Assembly: GCF_008632125.1 (NCBI RefSeq)
Contig: NZ_VWRN01000027.1
Coordinates: forward strand, 1-64,000
DNA length: 64,000 nt
Direction of reading: 5' to 3'
Origin: Cupriavidus cauae
GTDB lineage: Bacteria; Pseudomonadota; Gammaproteobacteria; Burkholderiales; Burkholderiaceae
The notes beneath the pieces are model-generated. The model made no database searches and was not told the DNA's origin. It was given only the letters and a program-made list of their open reading frames with translations. Positions 1-9,277 of this stretch are shown piece after piece. Made by a program: the position numbers and the translations under genes. The stretch's first letter is position 1; the number at the start of each line of letters is the position of its first letter.

Positions 1-54
1 GGGGTGCGGGGGTGCGGGGGTGCGGGGTGCGGGGGTGCGGGGGGGTGCGGGCGA
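1..54. repeat. G-rich short tandem repeat at window edge
   Basis: The first 50 or so bases are imperfect repeats of GGGGGTGC lying just past the stop codon of the marC-like gene. The runs of four to seven G are capable of G-quadruplex formation on the plus strand. The repeat probably continues beyond the window. No coding function is supported. Confidence 0.7.
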
Positions 55-726
55 TCAGCCCAGGCCCGGCAGCGTCGTCAGGTATTCGCTGATGCCCGTC
101 ATCATGATCTGCACGCCGATGCACAGCAGCAGGAAGGCCGACAGCCGCGTGACGACGTTGGTGCCTTCCGGTCCCAGCACGCGGGCCAGCAGTTCGGCGC
201 GGCTGTAGACCACATAGACGACGATCGCCACGGCGACACTGACCGTCACCGACACCACCGCCGATTCGATCGCATCGCGCCATTCGCGGCTGCGGCTGGC
301 GTTCAGCGCGATCGCGGTGGCGATCGAGCCGGGGCCGGTGGTCAGCGGAATCGTCAGCGGGAAAAACGCCATCTGCGTGACATCGCCGGTCGAGACCGAT
401 TCGATGCGCTTCTCGGCGGGCTGCGTCGGCGCGTTCAGCATGGTCCAGCCGCTGAACGCCACCACGAAGCCGCCGGCCAGGCGCAGCGCCTGCAGCGAGA
501 TGCCGAAGAAGCCGAGGATGGCGGTGCCGAGGAAGAAGGTCACCAGCAGCACGATCAGCGAATTGATCGCGACCTGGCGGCTCAGCTTGCGACGCTCCTC
601 GACGGTCAGGAAGCGGGTCCGGTCGAACAGCACGAATGCCATGCCGAACGGGTTGATGATACTGAGCAGCGCGGAGAACGCGAGCAGGAACTCCGCCACC
701 AGATTGCTCAAGCTCAGGATGCCCAT
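55..726 (-). CDS. MarC family integral membrane protein
   Basis: A 223-residue polytopic inner-membrane protein with about six hydrophobic segments. It opens with the family-typical stretch LLSIINPFGMAFVLFDRT at roughly residues 20-37, and has glycine-rich helices further on (FLGTAILGFFGISLQALRLAGG). The length fits the MarC/UPF0056 family, whose transport role is still unclear; the old link to multiple antibiotic resistance is not supported for the family. The gene lies 66 bp downstream of the penicillin-binding protein gene on the same strand, so the two may be co-transcribed. The family call is firm; no substrate can be assigned. Confidence 0.9.
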   Translation of the reverse strand: MGILSLSNLVAEFLLAFSALLSIINPFGMAFVLFDRTRFLTVEERRKLSRQVAINSLIVLLVTFFLGTAILGFFGISLQALRLAGGFVVAFSGWTMLNAPTQPAEKRIESVSTGDVTQMAFFPLTIPLTTGPGSIATAIALNASRSREWRDAIESAVVSVTVSVAVAIVVYVVYSRAELLARVLGPEGTNVVTRLSAFLLLCIGVQIMMTGISEYLTTLPGLG

Positions 727-792
727 TGTGCGCGCCTATCCTCACCAAATCGCGCAAGCATAGCGCATGGGGCACTGCGGCGACTACTGCGA

Positions 793-3549
793 TCAGCCGG
801 GGGCATTGGGGCTCGCCGCGCCGTTGGTGGGCGGCGGTAGCGGTGCCGGCGTTGGGGTTGGGGCCGGTGGCGGGGCCGGTGCGGATGGCGGTGCCGACGG
901 CACGGCGGGCGGTGCCGCCTGCGGCAGCGGCGCGGCAGACGGTGCAGGCGACGGCGCGGGCGCCGCCGGCGTCGGTGGTGTTGCCGATGGCCGTGCACCG
1001 GCCGATCCGTTCGCGGCCCCTTGCGCGGCCCCGCTGCCCTGCCCCGCCGGCGGCGAAACCGCGGGAGGCGGGGCGTTGCCAGTGCCGACGCCCGGTGCCG
1101 GATAGCTTCCCGGATAGCTTCCCGGATAGCCCCCCGGATTCGGCCCCGCATTCGTGCCGGCGGCGCCAGGCGTACCGGTTCCATTGATCGCCCCAGGCGC
1201 CGCCCCGGCCGATGCCGGCTGGCCGGCCCCGGCAACCGGCTCCCCGAACGGCGCCGATGCCTGCGGATCGGTCGGCAACGGCAGCGGCTCGGCCTCGTCC
1301 AGCACCTCAGGCTCGGAGGCCATGCCGCTGTCCACCGGCGTCTCCTGCCGCGCGGCCGGCGCCGGCGTGACGTGGACCTCGGCCGCCGCCTCCGGCTCCG
1401 ACGCCGGACCGAAGGTGCGCGCCCACCAGCCTTCCACCGACTTCAGCCACGGATCGAGCATGCCCGGCTGCTGCTGGTTCTCGAAGCGCACGCGCTGATC
1501 GATGGCGCGCGTCTGCAAGGCGCGGCGGAACACGTCGCCGACGATCGGCAGCGCGCTGTGTGCGCCCTGGCCCCAGTAGTCGCTGCGCAGCGTCACGCGC
1601 GCGTCGTTGAAGCCGACCCAGGCGCCGGCCACGAGCTGTGGATGCATCAGGATGAACCAGCCGTCGGCGTTGTCCTGCGTGGTGCCGGTCTTGCCGGCGA
1701 CGTCGGCATGGATGCCGTAGCGGGTGCGAATGCTGGCGCCCGTGCCGCGGGCAACCACATCGCGCATCACGTCGAGCAGCGTGTAGGCGACCGCGGGCGG
1801 CAACACGCGCTCCGGCGATGCCGGGCGGAAGGACTCGAGCACATGGCCGTCGCGGTCCTCGATGCGGGTCACCATGGTCGGTTCCTGATAGGCGCCGCCG
1901 TTGGCGATGGTGCCGTAGGCCGCGACCATTTCCTTCAGCGTCACGGGACTGGTGCCCAGCGCCAGCGACGGCACCGTGTCGAGCCGGCTCTGCCGCACGC
2001 CCATCGCCCGCGCCAGGTTGGCCACGCGCACCGGGCCGACCTGCTGCATCAGCTGCGCGGTGATGGTGTTCTTCGAATAGACGAGGCCGTCGCGCAGCGT
2101 CAGTTCGCGTCCGCTCGGCGGGCCGCCGTCGGTCGGGCGCCAGATCTCGCCCCCGGCCAGCCGGATCTCGACGGCCTCGTCGCGCAGCGTCGTGTCCGGG
2201 CCGATGCCCTGCGCAAAGGCCGCGCCGTAGACAAAGGGCTTGAAGGTCGAGCCGGGCTGGCGGCGCGCCTGCTGCACGTGATCGAAGGCATCGTCGGCGA
2301 AGTCGCGGCTGCCGACCCACGCGCGGATCTCGCCGTTGCGCGGATCGATCGCCAGAAAGCCCGCCTGGATGCGCGTCTTCTGTTCGTGCAGTTTCTGCAT
2401 CGCGTCGGCGTCCTTGCGCACTTGCGCCAGCGCGTCGGCATCGGCGAGGCCCGCCTCGCGCGCGGCACGGTATTGGGCGGTCTCGCGCATGAAGGCCTCG
2501 ACCAGCGCGCGATTCGCGCTCCAGCCGCCGCGCGGGGACCACGCCGCATTGGCGATCCCCTGCAGCCGCGCGCCCTGGCGCGCCACCGCCTGGTTGGCCA
2601 TCGCCTGCAGGCGCGAGTCGATGGTGGTATGGACCACCAGGCCGTCGGTGTAGATGTTGTAGTCGTTGCGGTCGGCCCAGTCGATCAGCCACTTGCGCAG
2701 CTGCTGCGCGAAATGCGGGGCCGGCCCCTCTTCTGGCGATTGCCGCTCGAAGTCGATCCGCAGCGGGCGCTTCTTCAACGCCTCGAATTGCGCGGGCTTG
2801 AGCTTGCCGCGCTTGACCATCTGCGCCAGCACCGTATTGCGGCGCTCGACCGCGCGCTCGGGATTGAGCACCGGGTTGTAGTAGCTGGTGCCCTTGAGCA
2901 TGCCGACCAGCGTGGCGCTCTCGAGCACGTCGAGCCGGTCGGCCGGCTTGTCGAAATAGGTGCGCGCCGCCATCTCGATGCCGGTCGCGTTGTACAGGAA
3001 CGGCACCGTGTTCAGATAGGTCTCGAGAATCTCGTCCTTCGAATACAGCGCCTCGATCTTCAGCGCGGTGATCGCTTCCTTGATCTTGCGCGTCACGCTG
3101 GCGGCGCGGCCGATCTCCTCCGGATACAGGTTGCGGGCCAGCTGCTGGGTCAGCGTCGAGCCGCCCTGCCGATCGCCGGACAGCGTGTACCAGGCTGCCG
3201 CCGCGGTGCGCCGCCAGTCCAGGCCGAAATGCTCGTAGAAGCGGTGGTCCTCGGTGGAGATCAAGGCCGCGACCACGTTGGGCGAAATCTTGTCCAGTGG
3301 CACCCAGTCGCGGTTGGCGCGCTTGAACTCGGCCAGCACCTTGCCGTCGGCCGACAGCACCTGCGCCGGCCGCTCGGACTTGGCCTTGCGGATATCGCTG
3401 ATGCCGGGCGTGAACGGCACCAGCACCAGCGTATAGGCGAGAAAGAGGACGGGCACCGCGGCCACGCCCCAGGCGATCTGGCGGCCGGTCGGCCGGCGCA
3501 GCCGCGCCCGCCAGTCGGCAAAGGTGCTGCGCAGACGGTCGCGCATCAT
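793..3549 (-). CDS. Class A penicillin-binding protein (PBP1 family)
   Basis: A bifunctional peptidoglycan synthase that polymerises glycan strands and cross-links peptides in the periplasm. A basic cytoplasmic start is followed by one membrane anchor (about residues 22-45). The GT51 transglycosylase shows EDHRFYEHFG and GGSTLTQQLARN. The transpeptidase shows the serine motif STFK, then SKN and KTGTT. About the last 200 residues are an unusual Pro/Ala/Gly-rich tail containing a short GYPGS-type repeat (gene end, around 1105-1140); the family does not need it for catalysis. I chose the methionine at 3549 (918 aa). The open frame extends to 3630, but that part is Arg-rich and unlike family N termini; 3546 is equally possible. 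Confidence 0.93.
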   Translation of the reverse strand: MMRDRLRSTFADWRARLRRPTGRQIAWGVAAVPVLFLAYTLVLVPFTPGISDIRKAKSERPAQVLSADGKVLAEFKRANRDWVPLDKISPNVVAALISTEDHRFYEHFGLDWRRTAAAAWYTLSGDRQGGSTLTQQLARNLYPEEIGRAASVTRKIKEAITALKIEALYSKDEILETYLNTVPFLYNATGIEMAARTYFDKPADRLDVLESATLVGMLKGTSYYNPVLNPERAVERRNTVLAQMVKRGKLKPAQFEALKKRPLRIDFERQSPEEGPAPHFAQQLRKWLIDWADRNDYNIYTDGLVVHTTIDSRLQAMANQAVARQGARLQGIANAAWSPRGGWSANRALVEAFMRETAQYRAAREAGLADADALAQVRKDADAMQKLHEQKTRIQAGFLAIDPRNGEIRAWVGSRDFADDAFDHVQQARRQPGSTFKPFVYGAAFAQGIGPDTTLRDEAVEIRLAGGEIWRPTDGGPPSGRELTLRDGLVYSKNTITAQLMQQVGPVRVANLARAMGVRQSRLDTVPSLALGTSPVTLKEMVAAYGTIANGGAYQEPTMVTRIEDRDGHVLESFRPASPERVLPPAVAYTLLDVMRDVVARGTGASIRTRYGIHADVAGKTGTTQDNADGWFILMHPQLVAGAWVGFNDARVTLRSDYWGQGAHSALPIVGDVFRRALQTRAIDQRVRFENQQQPGMLDPWLKSVEGWWARTFGPASEPEAAAEVHVTPAPAARQETPVDSGMASEPEVLDEAEPLPLPTDPQASAPFGEPVAGAGQPASAGAAPGAINGTGTPGAAGTNAGPNPGGYPGSYPGSYPAPGVGTGNAPPPAVSPPAGQGSGAAQGAANGSAGARPSATPPTPAAPAPSPAPSAAPLPQAAPPAVPSAPPSAPAPPPAPTPTPAPLPPPTNGAASPNAPG

Positions 3550-3871
3550 GGCGCGCGCTCGCCGGCGTGGCCGGCGCTGAGTAGGAAAAGACGCTTCACA
3601 CGGAGTACTGCGAATTCGGGAAGCGTGCATCGTACCAAAACGGGCGGTGGCCGCCGCCGAAGCCCGGCGCGGGACCGTCCCTACGCGTTGCCGGCAAAGG
3701 GCTTATGATCGCCTCTGCCCGCCGCGGCGGTCGCGATGCACGGCGCCACCGTCGATGCCAACCTCGGCGCCTTCGCCGGCGCCTCCCGGTGCCCTCCGGT
3801 GGCACCGCCCGGCGCCATCGCCATCCGCGGCGGCAACCGTCCCGTCAAGCCAGGACCAAGACCAAGGAACC

Positions 3872-4576
3872 ATGCCCGATCTTTCCGCGTACCCGATCAC
3901 CCGCAAATGGCCCGCCCAGCATCCCGACCGGCTGCAGCTGTATTCGCTGACGACGCCCAACGGCGTCAAGGCGTCGATCATGCTGGAGGAAATCGGGCTC
4001 CCCTATGAGCCGCACCTGGTGCGGTTCGACGCCGACGATCAGCTCTCGCCCGAATTCCTGTCGCTGAATCCGAACAACAAGATCCCCGCGATCCTCGATC
4101 CCAACGGCCCGGGCGGCAAGCCGCTGGCGCTGTTCGAGTCCGGCGCGATCCTGCTTTACCTGGCCGAGAAGACCGGCAAGCTGCTCCCCGCCGATCCGGC
4201 CGCGCGCTATCAGACCATCCAGTGGGTGATGTTCCAGATGGGCGGCGTCGGCCCGATGTTTGGACAGGTCGGCTTCTTCCACAAGTTCGCCGGCAGGGAG
4301 TACGAGGACAAGCGCCCACGCGACCGCTACGTCGCCGAATCGCGGCGCCTGCTGGGCGTACTCGAGAAACACCTGGCCGGGCGTGACTGGATCATGGGCG
4401 AGCAGTACACCATCGCCGATGTCGCCACCTTCCCGTGGATCCGCAACCTGATCGGCTTCTACGAGGCCCGGGAGCTGGTCGGCTTCGACGATTTCCCGCA
4501 GGTGCAACGCGTGCTCGATGCCTTTGTCGCGCGGCCGGCGGTGATCCGCGGGCTGGAAATTCCCAGGCGCGGCTGA
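3872..4576 (+). CDS. Glutathione S-transferase (YfcG/Ure2p-like)
   Basis: A 234-residue soluble glutathione transferase. The N-terminal thioredoxin-like domain carries LYSLTTPNGVKASIMLEE and the NPNNKIPAI element typical of the nu-class/Ure2p-like branch, in which an early Thr and Asn replace the usual Tyr/Ser. An all-helical C-terminal domain follows (IMGEQYTIADVATFPW). This branch often has disulfide-bond reductase or peroxidase activity. The start at 3872 fits the family N terminus; the longer open frame upstream (from 3647) is low-complexity and unlikely to be coding. A strong intrinsic terminator follows the gene, so it is probably a single-gene transcript. Confidence 0.92.
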   Translation: MPDLSAYPITRKWPAQHPDRLQLYSLTTPNGVKASIMLEEIGLPYEPHLVRFDADDQLSPEFLSLNPNNKIPAILDPNGPGGKPLALFESGAILLYLAEKTGKLLPADPAARYQTIQWVMFQMGGVGPMFGQVGFFHKFAGREYEDKRPRDRYVAESRRLLGVLEKHLAGRDWIMGEQYTIADVATFPWIRNLIGFYEARELVGFDDFPQVQRVLDAFVARPAVIRGLEIPRRG

Positions 4577-4628
4577 CCGGCGGCCACCACCGTCCTTGGA
4601 GCGGCCGCCCGCAGGAGCCGCCTGCAGC

Positions 4629-4678
4629 AGCCGCCCGGCATTTCGCCAGACGAAACGCTGGGCGGCTTTTCTTTTACT
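4629..4678 (+). terminator. Rho-independent terminator after GST gene
   Basis: The 8-bp arms AGCCGCCC (4629-4636) and GGGCGGCT (4660-4667) form a stem, followed at once by TTTTCTTTTACTTTT. It sits 50 bp past the GST stop codon. The arms match perfectly. Confidence 0.85.
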
Positions 4679-4801
4679 TTTCGTCTCCTCGTCTTTAGAC
4701 TTCGTGCACGGTCGTTCGTTTTCGTGACGAAGCGATGTGGCAGTGCGGCATGAAGGCGAAGGCCTCCCCAGTGTCCAAAACGAGATAACGAGGAGACAAC
4801 C

Positions 4802-6238
4802 ATGCAGCTCACCAAGCGCGCCGCCCTGGCGCTGGCGCTGGCCGCCGCATTGCCGCTCGCTGCCTGCGGCGGCGACGACGACGATCCGCCGCGCCAGCCG
4901 GAAGAGACCCGCGCCCAGGACAGCCGCACCTTCACCGTCAACGAAGCCGCCCTCGCCTTCCCGGCGCTGGCCGACGCGCCGGAGACCGACCGCTGGACCG
5001 GCACGCTGAAGGGCTCCGGCTACCGCATCGAGGTTCCCAAGCAGTGGAACGGCAAGCTCGTGATGTACGCGCACGGCTATGCCGGCACCGGCGCGGTGCT
5101 GGGCGTCACCACGCCGAGCATCCGCCGCCATCTGATCGAGGCCGGCTACGCGTGGGCGGCGTCGAGCTACAGCAAGAACTACTACGACGTGCGCGCCGGC
5201 GTCGAGGACACCAATGCGCTGGCGCTGGCCTTCGTGCAGATCGCCGCGCAGAATCGGCGGCCGCTCGCGCCGCCGAGCCGCATCTATATCATCGGCCATT
5301 CGATGGGCGGCCATATCGCCGCCGCGGCGGTGGACCAGGAGACGCTGGATACCGCCAACAACAAGGTCCGCTATCACGGCGCAGTGCCGATGTGCGGCGT
5401 GCTCGGCGACACCGAACTGTTCGACTACTTCGCGGCCTACCAGCTCGCCGCCCAGCAATACGCGGGCCGTCCGGCCACGGCGTGGCCGGTAAACAACTGG
5501 GCCGAGATCGCACCGGCGGTGCGCGACGCGCTGTTCACCACCTTCCCGAGCGCAACCACCGCGCAGGGCGACAAGGTCAAGGCGATCGTGCAGAACCTCA
5601 CCGGCGGCGCCCGTCCCATGTTCGATCAGGGCTTCGCCGGCCCGGTGCAGAACACGGTGTGGGGCACCTTCGGCGGCGACGGCACCATCAACGGCATCCT
5701 GAACCGCAACGGCGTGTCGACCACCAGCATCGTCTACCAGCTCGACGGCGATCCGGCGCTGTCGGCGGAAGAAACCACGCTGAACGACACCATCCTGCGC
5801 GCCAGGGCCGATCCCGAGGCCAACCGCCTGCGGCGCGACGGCCTGCGCTGGATCCCGAAGACCAATGCGCGCATCAACGTGCCGGTGGTCACGCTGCATA
5901 CGCTCGGCGACATGTACGTGCCGTTCAGCATGCAGCAGATCTACAAGCGGCGGGCCGATGCGCAGGGCACCGCGCAATGGCTCGTGCAGCGCGCGATCCG
6001 TGGCGTCAGCCATTGCGATTTCACGGTGGCCGAGCAGAAGGCGGCGTTCGATGCGATGGTGCAGTGGGAACAGGGCGGGCCGAGGCCGGAGGGCGACAAC
6101 GTGCTCGACGCCGCCACCGTGGCGCGGCCCGACTACGGCTGCAGGTTCACCGACAACACGGTGAGCGCGGACGATTCGCCGGCCATCGCGCAGGGCCGCC
6201 CGCAGATCGCCGCAGCCCTGCCGTGTCCGGCGTCGTAA
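4802..6238 (+). CDS. Lipoprotein alpha/beta hydrolase
   Basis: A 478-residue exported lipoprotein. The signal peptide ends in the lipobox LAAC (Cys at about residue 21), followed by an acidic Asp run and a flexible linker. An alpha/beta-hydrolase fold follows, with the nucleophile elbow GHSMGGH at about residue 160; an acid (in HTLGDMYVPF) and a His (in GVSHCDF) near the C terminus could complete the triad. An esterase or depolymerase-like role on an extracellular substrate is possible, but no substrate is evident. The start is well supported by GAGGAG a few bases upstream. It appears monocistronic, with the GST terminator before it and a convergent LysR gene after it. Confidence 0.8.
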   Translation: MQLTKRAALALALAAALPLAACGGDDDDPPRQPEETRAQDSRTFTVNEAALAFPALADAPETDRWTGTLKGSGYRIEVPKQWNGKLVMYAHGYAGTGAVLGVTTPSIRRHLIEAGYAWAASSYSKNYYDVRAGVEDTNALALAFVQIAAQNRRPLAPPSRIYIIGHSMGGHIAAAAVDQETLDTANNKVRYHGAVPMCGVLGDTELFDYFAAYQLAAQQYAGRPATAWPVNNWAEIAPAVRDALFTTFPSATTAQGDKVKAIVQNLTGGARPMFDQGFAGPVQNTVWGTFGGDGTINGILNRNGVSTTSIVYQLDGDPALSAEETTLNDTILRARADPEANRLRRDGLRWIPKTNARINVPVVTLHTLGDMYVPFSMQQIYKRRADAQGTAQWLVQRAIRGVSHCDFTVAEQKAAFDAMVQWEQGGPRPEGDNVLDAATVARPDYGCRFTDNTVSADDSPAIAQGRPQIAAALPCPAS

Positions 6239-6259
6239 GGCGAGCCGCGTAGTGGAACC

Positions 6260-6290
6260 GCGGCGGCGCGTCGATCAGGCGCGCCGCCGC
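6260..6290. terminator. GC-rich hairpin between convergent genes
   Basis: The 11-bp arms GCGGCGGCGCG (6260-6270) and CGCGCCGCCGC (6280-6290) pair perfectly around a 9-nt loop. The hairpin lies between two convergent genes and includes the stop codon of the LysR gene. There is no U-tract, so its action as a terminator is inferred. Confidence 0.4.
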
Positions 6291-7219
6291 ACGGCCGGCA
6301 GCTCCAGCGCAATGCGCTGGAAGTCCTCATGTCCGGCCAGCCTCTGCACCAGAAAATCCGCCAGCAGCCGGTTGCGCCGCGGCACGTGCGCGCGTGCCGG
6401 CATGTACAGGAACACCCCGTAGCGCTCGGTCGCATGCTGGGGCAGCACCGGCACCAGCCGCCCGGCCCGCAGGTGCTCCGCCACCGCGTATTGGAAGAAC
6501 TGTCCGATCGCCGCGCCGCTGGCGACCGTCTCGACTTCGGCATCGACGTCGTTGGTCGCGACGAACGGCGCAAAGGTGCGCGTCTCGATCGCGCCGTCGA
6601 CGAGGAATTCCCACGGAAACACCTTGCCCGTGCGCGGATGCAGGAAGCTGGTGCAGCGGTGCCGCTCCAGCTCGGCGATGCTGCGCGGCACGCCGTGCCG
6701 CTCCAGATAGGCCGGCGCCGCGCAGACGATCAGCTGCAGCGGCGCGATGCGGCGCGCCACCAGCGAGCTGTCAGGCAGGCTGCCGGTACGCAGGCCGATA
6801 TCGATGCCCTGCTCGATCACGTCGGTCAGCTGGTCGCCGACCAGCAGCTCGACCGCGACGTCGGGATACGACTGCACGAATTCGGCGACGGCCGGCGCGA
6901 CATAGCGGTGCGCCAGCGAATACGGCGCCGCGACCCGCACCACGCCGGCCACCTGCTCGCGGTCGCCATCGATATGACGCAGCGCCACTTCCAGCGATTC
7001 GACGGGGCGCTGGCACTGCGACAGCAGCTGCTCGCCCTCGCGAGTCAGCCCGACCTTCTGCGTGGTACGGTGCAGCAGCCGCACGCCGAGCATGCGTTCG
7101 AGCAGCATCACCTGCTTGCTCGCCGCCTGCGGCGACATGCCGAGCTCGCGCGCGCCCTGGCTGAAGCTGCGGGCCTGGGCCACACGTACGAATACCGTCA
7201 GCGCTCGCAAGCGGTCCAT
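6275..7219 (-). CDS. LysR-family transcriptional regulator (next to paoABC)
   Basis: A 314-residue LysR-type regulator. The N-terminal winged helix-turn-helix covers about residues 1-60 (VAQARSFSQGARELGMSPQAASKQV). A two-lobed effector-binding domain follows (VRVAAPYSLAHRYVAP, DIGLRTGSLPDSSLVARR). The methionine at 7219 matches the usual LysR start; a longer frame to 7339 has no family similarity. It is transcribed away from the paoABC-type genes, with a T-N11-A palindrome between them, so it probably controls that operon and itself. The effector is unknown, though an aldehyde or aromatic acid would fit the neighbour. Confidence 0.9.
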   Translation of the reverse strand: MDRLRALTVFVRVAQARSFSQGARELGMSPQAASKQVMLLERMLGVRLLHRTTQKVGLTREGEQLLSQCQRPVESLEVALRHIDGDREQVAGVVRVAAPYSLAHRYVAPAVAEFVQSYPDVAVELLVGDQLTDVIEQGIDIGLRTGSLPDSSLVARRIAPLQLIVCAAPAYLERHGVPRSIAELERHRCTSFLHPRTGKVFPWEFLVDGAIETRTFAPFVATNDVDAEVETVASGAAIGQFFQYAVAEHLRAGRLVPVLPQHATERYGVFLYMPARAHVPRRNRLLADFLVQRLAGHEDFQRIALELPAVRRRA

Positions 7220-7354
7220 CAGGCGATCCTCTTCGTGCGGTTCGATATGGGCAATGTGGGGATGCTCGGGGGCGTCGCGGCCTGTGTCGATCGCGCCCGG
7301 CGGTCCCTGGCTTGCAGTATCGCGGCAGCGCGCTGACAAGCCGCTGACCCGAAA

Positions 7355-7372
7355 CTGTCACCACGCTGACAG
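7355..7372. promoter_or_regulatory. Candidate LysR operator (CTGTCA-N6-TGACAG)
   Basis: A perfect inverted repeat, CTGTCA then TGACAG with six bases between, contains the T-N11-A pattern typical of LysR sites. It lies in the 350-bp divergent region 7220-7571 between the LysR gene and paoA. Extra CGCTGAC elements flank it on both sides. I see nothing else in this spacer. Confidence 0.5.
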
Positions 7373-7571
7373 CGTCGTGACGATGCGCTGACGGCGTCGC
7401 CGCCAAAGCCAATGCCCGCCTCGTTCCTCGCCATCCGGTTGAAGAGGTTTCAACCGCGCCGAGGCTACCACCCGATCCAGCGATTGCGCAAACTGCGCCG
7501 CATCGCGCTGCTGCCGCCTCGGCCCCTCCATGGCAGCACCGCGCCCCGCCACCTCGACTCGGGAGCACCCC

Positions 7572-8282
7572 ATGGGAAATCGCCACGACGACACAGGCAC
7601 GCCACGGCTCAGCCGGCGCGCGTTTCTCGGTACCACGGTGGCCGCCGGCGGCATCACGGTGCTGCCCGTCCCGCCGGCCGTCGCGCAAACACCGGGCGCC
7701 GCGGACAGCGCGCCGATGCCGGCCGCAGCCGGCGAACCCGGCAGGCCGGGCGCACCGAACGCACCGGTCACGCTGACCGTCAACGGCCAGCGCCATCAGC
7801 TCGCGCTCGATGTCCGCACCTCGCTGCTCGACGCGCTGCGCGAGACGCTGCATCTGACCGGCACCAAGAAGGGCTGCGACCACGGGCAATGCGGCGCATG
7901 CACGGTGCTGCTGAACGGCCGCCGCATCAACGCGTGCCTGACGCTGGCGGTGATGCACCAGCAGGACGAGATCACCACGATCGAGGGCCTGGAGCGCGGC
8001 GGGCAGCTGCATCCGGTGCAGGCCGCCTTCATCGCGCACGACGGCTTCCAGTGCGGCTTCTGCACGCCCGGGCAGATCTGCTCCGCGGTCGGCATGCTGC
8101 GCGAGGTCGCCGACGGCGTGCCCAGCCATGCCAGTGCCGACCTGAGCGGCGCCCGCACGGTATCGCTGCAGGACCTGAGCGAGGCCGAGGTGCGCGAACG
8201 CATGAGCGGCAACCTGTGCCGCTGCAGCGCCTATCCGAATATCGTCGCCGCGATCCGCAGCGCGGCCGGGAGCCAGCGATGA
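7572..8282 (+). CDS. paoA: Aldehyde oxidoreductase, [2Fe-2S] subunit (PaoA/YagT-like)
   Basis: A 236-residue iron-sulfur subunit of a periplasmic xanthine-dehydrogenase-family enzyme. A Tat signal is present at residues 10-30 ([14 protein letters not shown]). The plant-type ferredoxin motif is [18 protein letters not shown], and the second [2Fe-2S] domain has CGFCTPGQ and CRCSAYPNI. The subunit passes electrons from the molybdenum site to the FAD subunit; in E. coli PaoABC this detoxifies aromatic aldehydes. The start at 7572 is preceded by GGAG and gives a normal Tat leader. The stop overlaps the next start (ATGA), so translation is coupled to paoB. Confidence 0.9.
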   Translation: MGNRHDDTGTPRLSRRAFLGTTVAAGGITVLPVPPAVAQTPGAADSAPMPAAAGEPGRPGAPNAPVTLTVNGQRHQLALDVRTSLLDALRETLHLTGTKKGCDHGQCGACTVLLNGRRINACLTLAVMHQQDEITTIEGLERGGQLHPVQAAFIAHDGFQCGFCTPGQICSAVGMLREVADGVPSHASADLSGARTVSLQDLSEAEVRERMSGNLCRCSAYPNIVAAIRSAAGSQR

Positions 8283-9277
8283 TCCCATTCACCTACGAGC
8301 GCCCGACCGCGCTCAGGGAGGCGGTCGCGGCAGCGGCCCAGCCCGACGCGCGCTTCATCGCCGGCGGCACCAATCTGCTCGACCTGATGAAGCTGCAGAT
8401 CGAGCGGCCCACGCGGCTGGTCGACGTCAACGCGCTGCCGCTGCAGGGCATCGAGGCCGGCGCCGACGGCACGCTGCGCATCGGCGCGACCGTGCGCAAC
8501 AGCGACCTCGCGGCCCACCCGCTGGTGCGAGAACGCTATCCGCTGCTGACGCGCGCGCTGCTGGCCGGCGCCTCCGCGCAGATCCGCAACAAGGCCACCA
8601 CCGCCGGCAATCTGCTGCAGCGCACGCGCTGCCCCTACTTCTACGACACCGCGATGCCGTGCAACAAGCGCTCGCCCGGATCGGGTTGCGCGGCGCTGCG
8701 CGGCTTCAACCGCATGCATGCGGTGGTCGGCCACAGCGAGGCCTGCATCGCGGTGCATCCATCGGACATGGCGGTCGCGCTGAGCGCGCTCGACGCGCGC
8801 ATCGAGACCGTGCAGCCCGATGGTCGCATGCGCGTGATCCCGATCCAGCAGCTCTATCGCGCGCCGGGACAGACGCCGCATCTGGAGACCAACCTGGCGC
8901 CGGGAGAGCTGATCGGCGCGGTGGTGCTGCCGCCGCCTCCGCCCGGCGTGCAGTCGTACCGCAAGGTACGCGACCGCGCCTCGTTCGCGTTCGCGCTGGT
9001 ATCGGTGGCGCTCGTCGCGCAAGTCGACGGCGGTCGCATGCAGAACGTGCGCGCGGCCTTCGGCGGCATCGCCTATCGGCCGTGGCGCGTTCCCGAGGTC
9101 GAGGCGATGCTGACCGGCAAGGCGCCGTCGGCCCGGCTGTTCGCCCGGGCCGCCGACGCGGCGCTGGCCGGCGCGCGCGGCTTCGGCGGCAACGATTTCA
9201 AGATTCCGCTGGCCAGGCAGTTGCTGCAGGCCAGCCTGACGCAGGCATCGCAACGCGACGGAGCCCACCATGGATGA
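8279..9277 (+). CDS. paoB: Aldehyde oxidoreductase, FAD subunit (PaoB/YagS-like)
   Basis: A 332-residue FAD-binding subunit. The FAD pyrophosphate motif is [13 protein letters not shown] near residue 30, with [17 protein letters not shown] further on. The cysteine cluster [17 protein letters not shown] is the extra segment that binds a [4Fe-4S] cluster in E. coli PaoB and is absent from ordinary xanthine dehydrogenase FAD subunits. The gene starts inside the stop codon of paoA and ends 8 bp inside the start of paoC, so the three genes form a tight operon. The protein has no signal of its own and would be exported with the Tat-bearing subunit. Confidence 0.9.
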   Translation: MIPFTYERPTALREAVAAAAQPDARFIAGGTNLLDLMKLQIERPTRLVDVNALPLQGIEAGADGTLRIGATVRNSDLAAHPLVRERYPLLTRALLAGASAQIRNKATTAGNLLQRTRCPYFYDTAMPCNKRSPGSGCAALRGFNRMHAVVGHSEACIAVHPSDMAVALSALDARIETVQPDGRMRVIPIQQLYRAPGQTPHLETNLAPGELIGAVVLPPPPPGVQSYRKVRDRASFAFALVSVALVAQVDGGRMQNVRAAFGGIAYRPWRVPEVEAMLTGKAPSARLFARAADAALAGARGFGGNDFKIPLARQLLQASLTQASQRDGAHHG

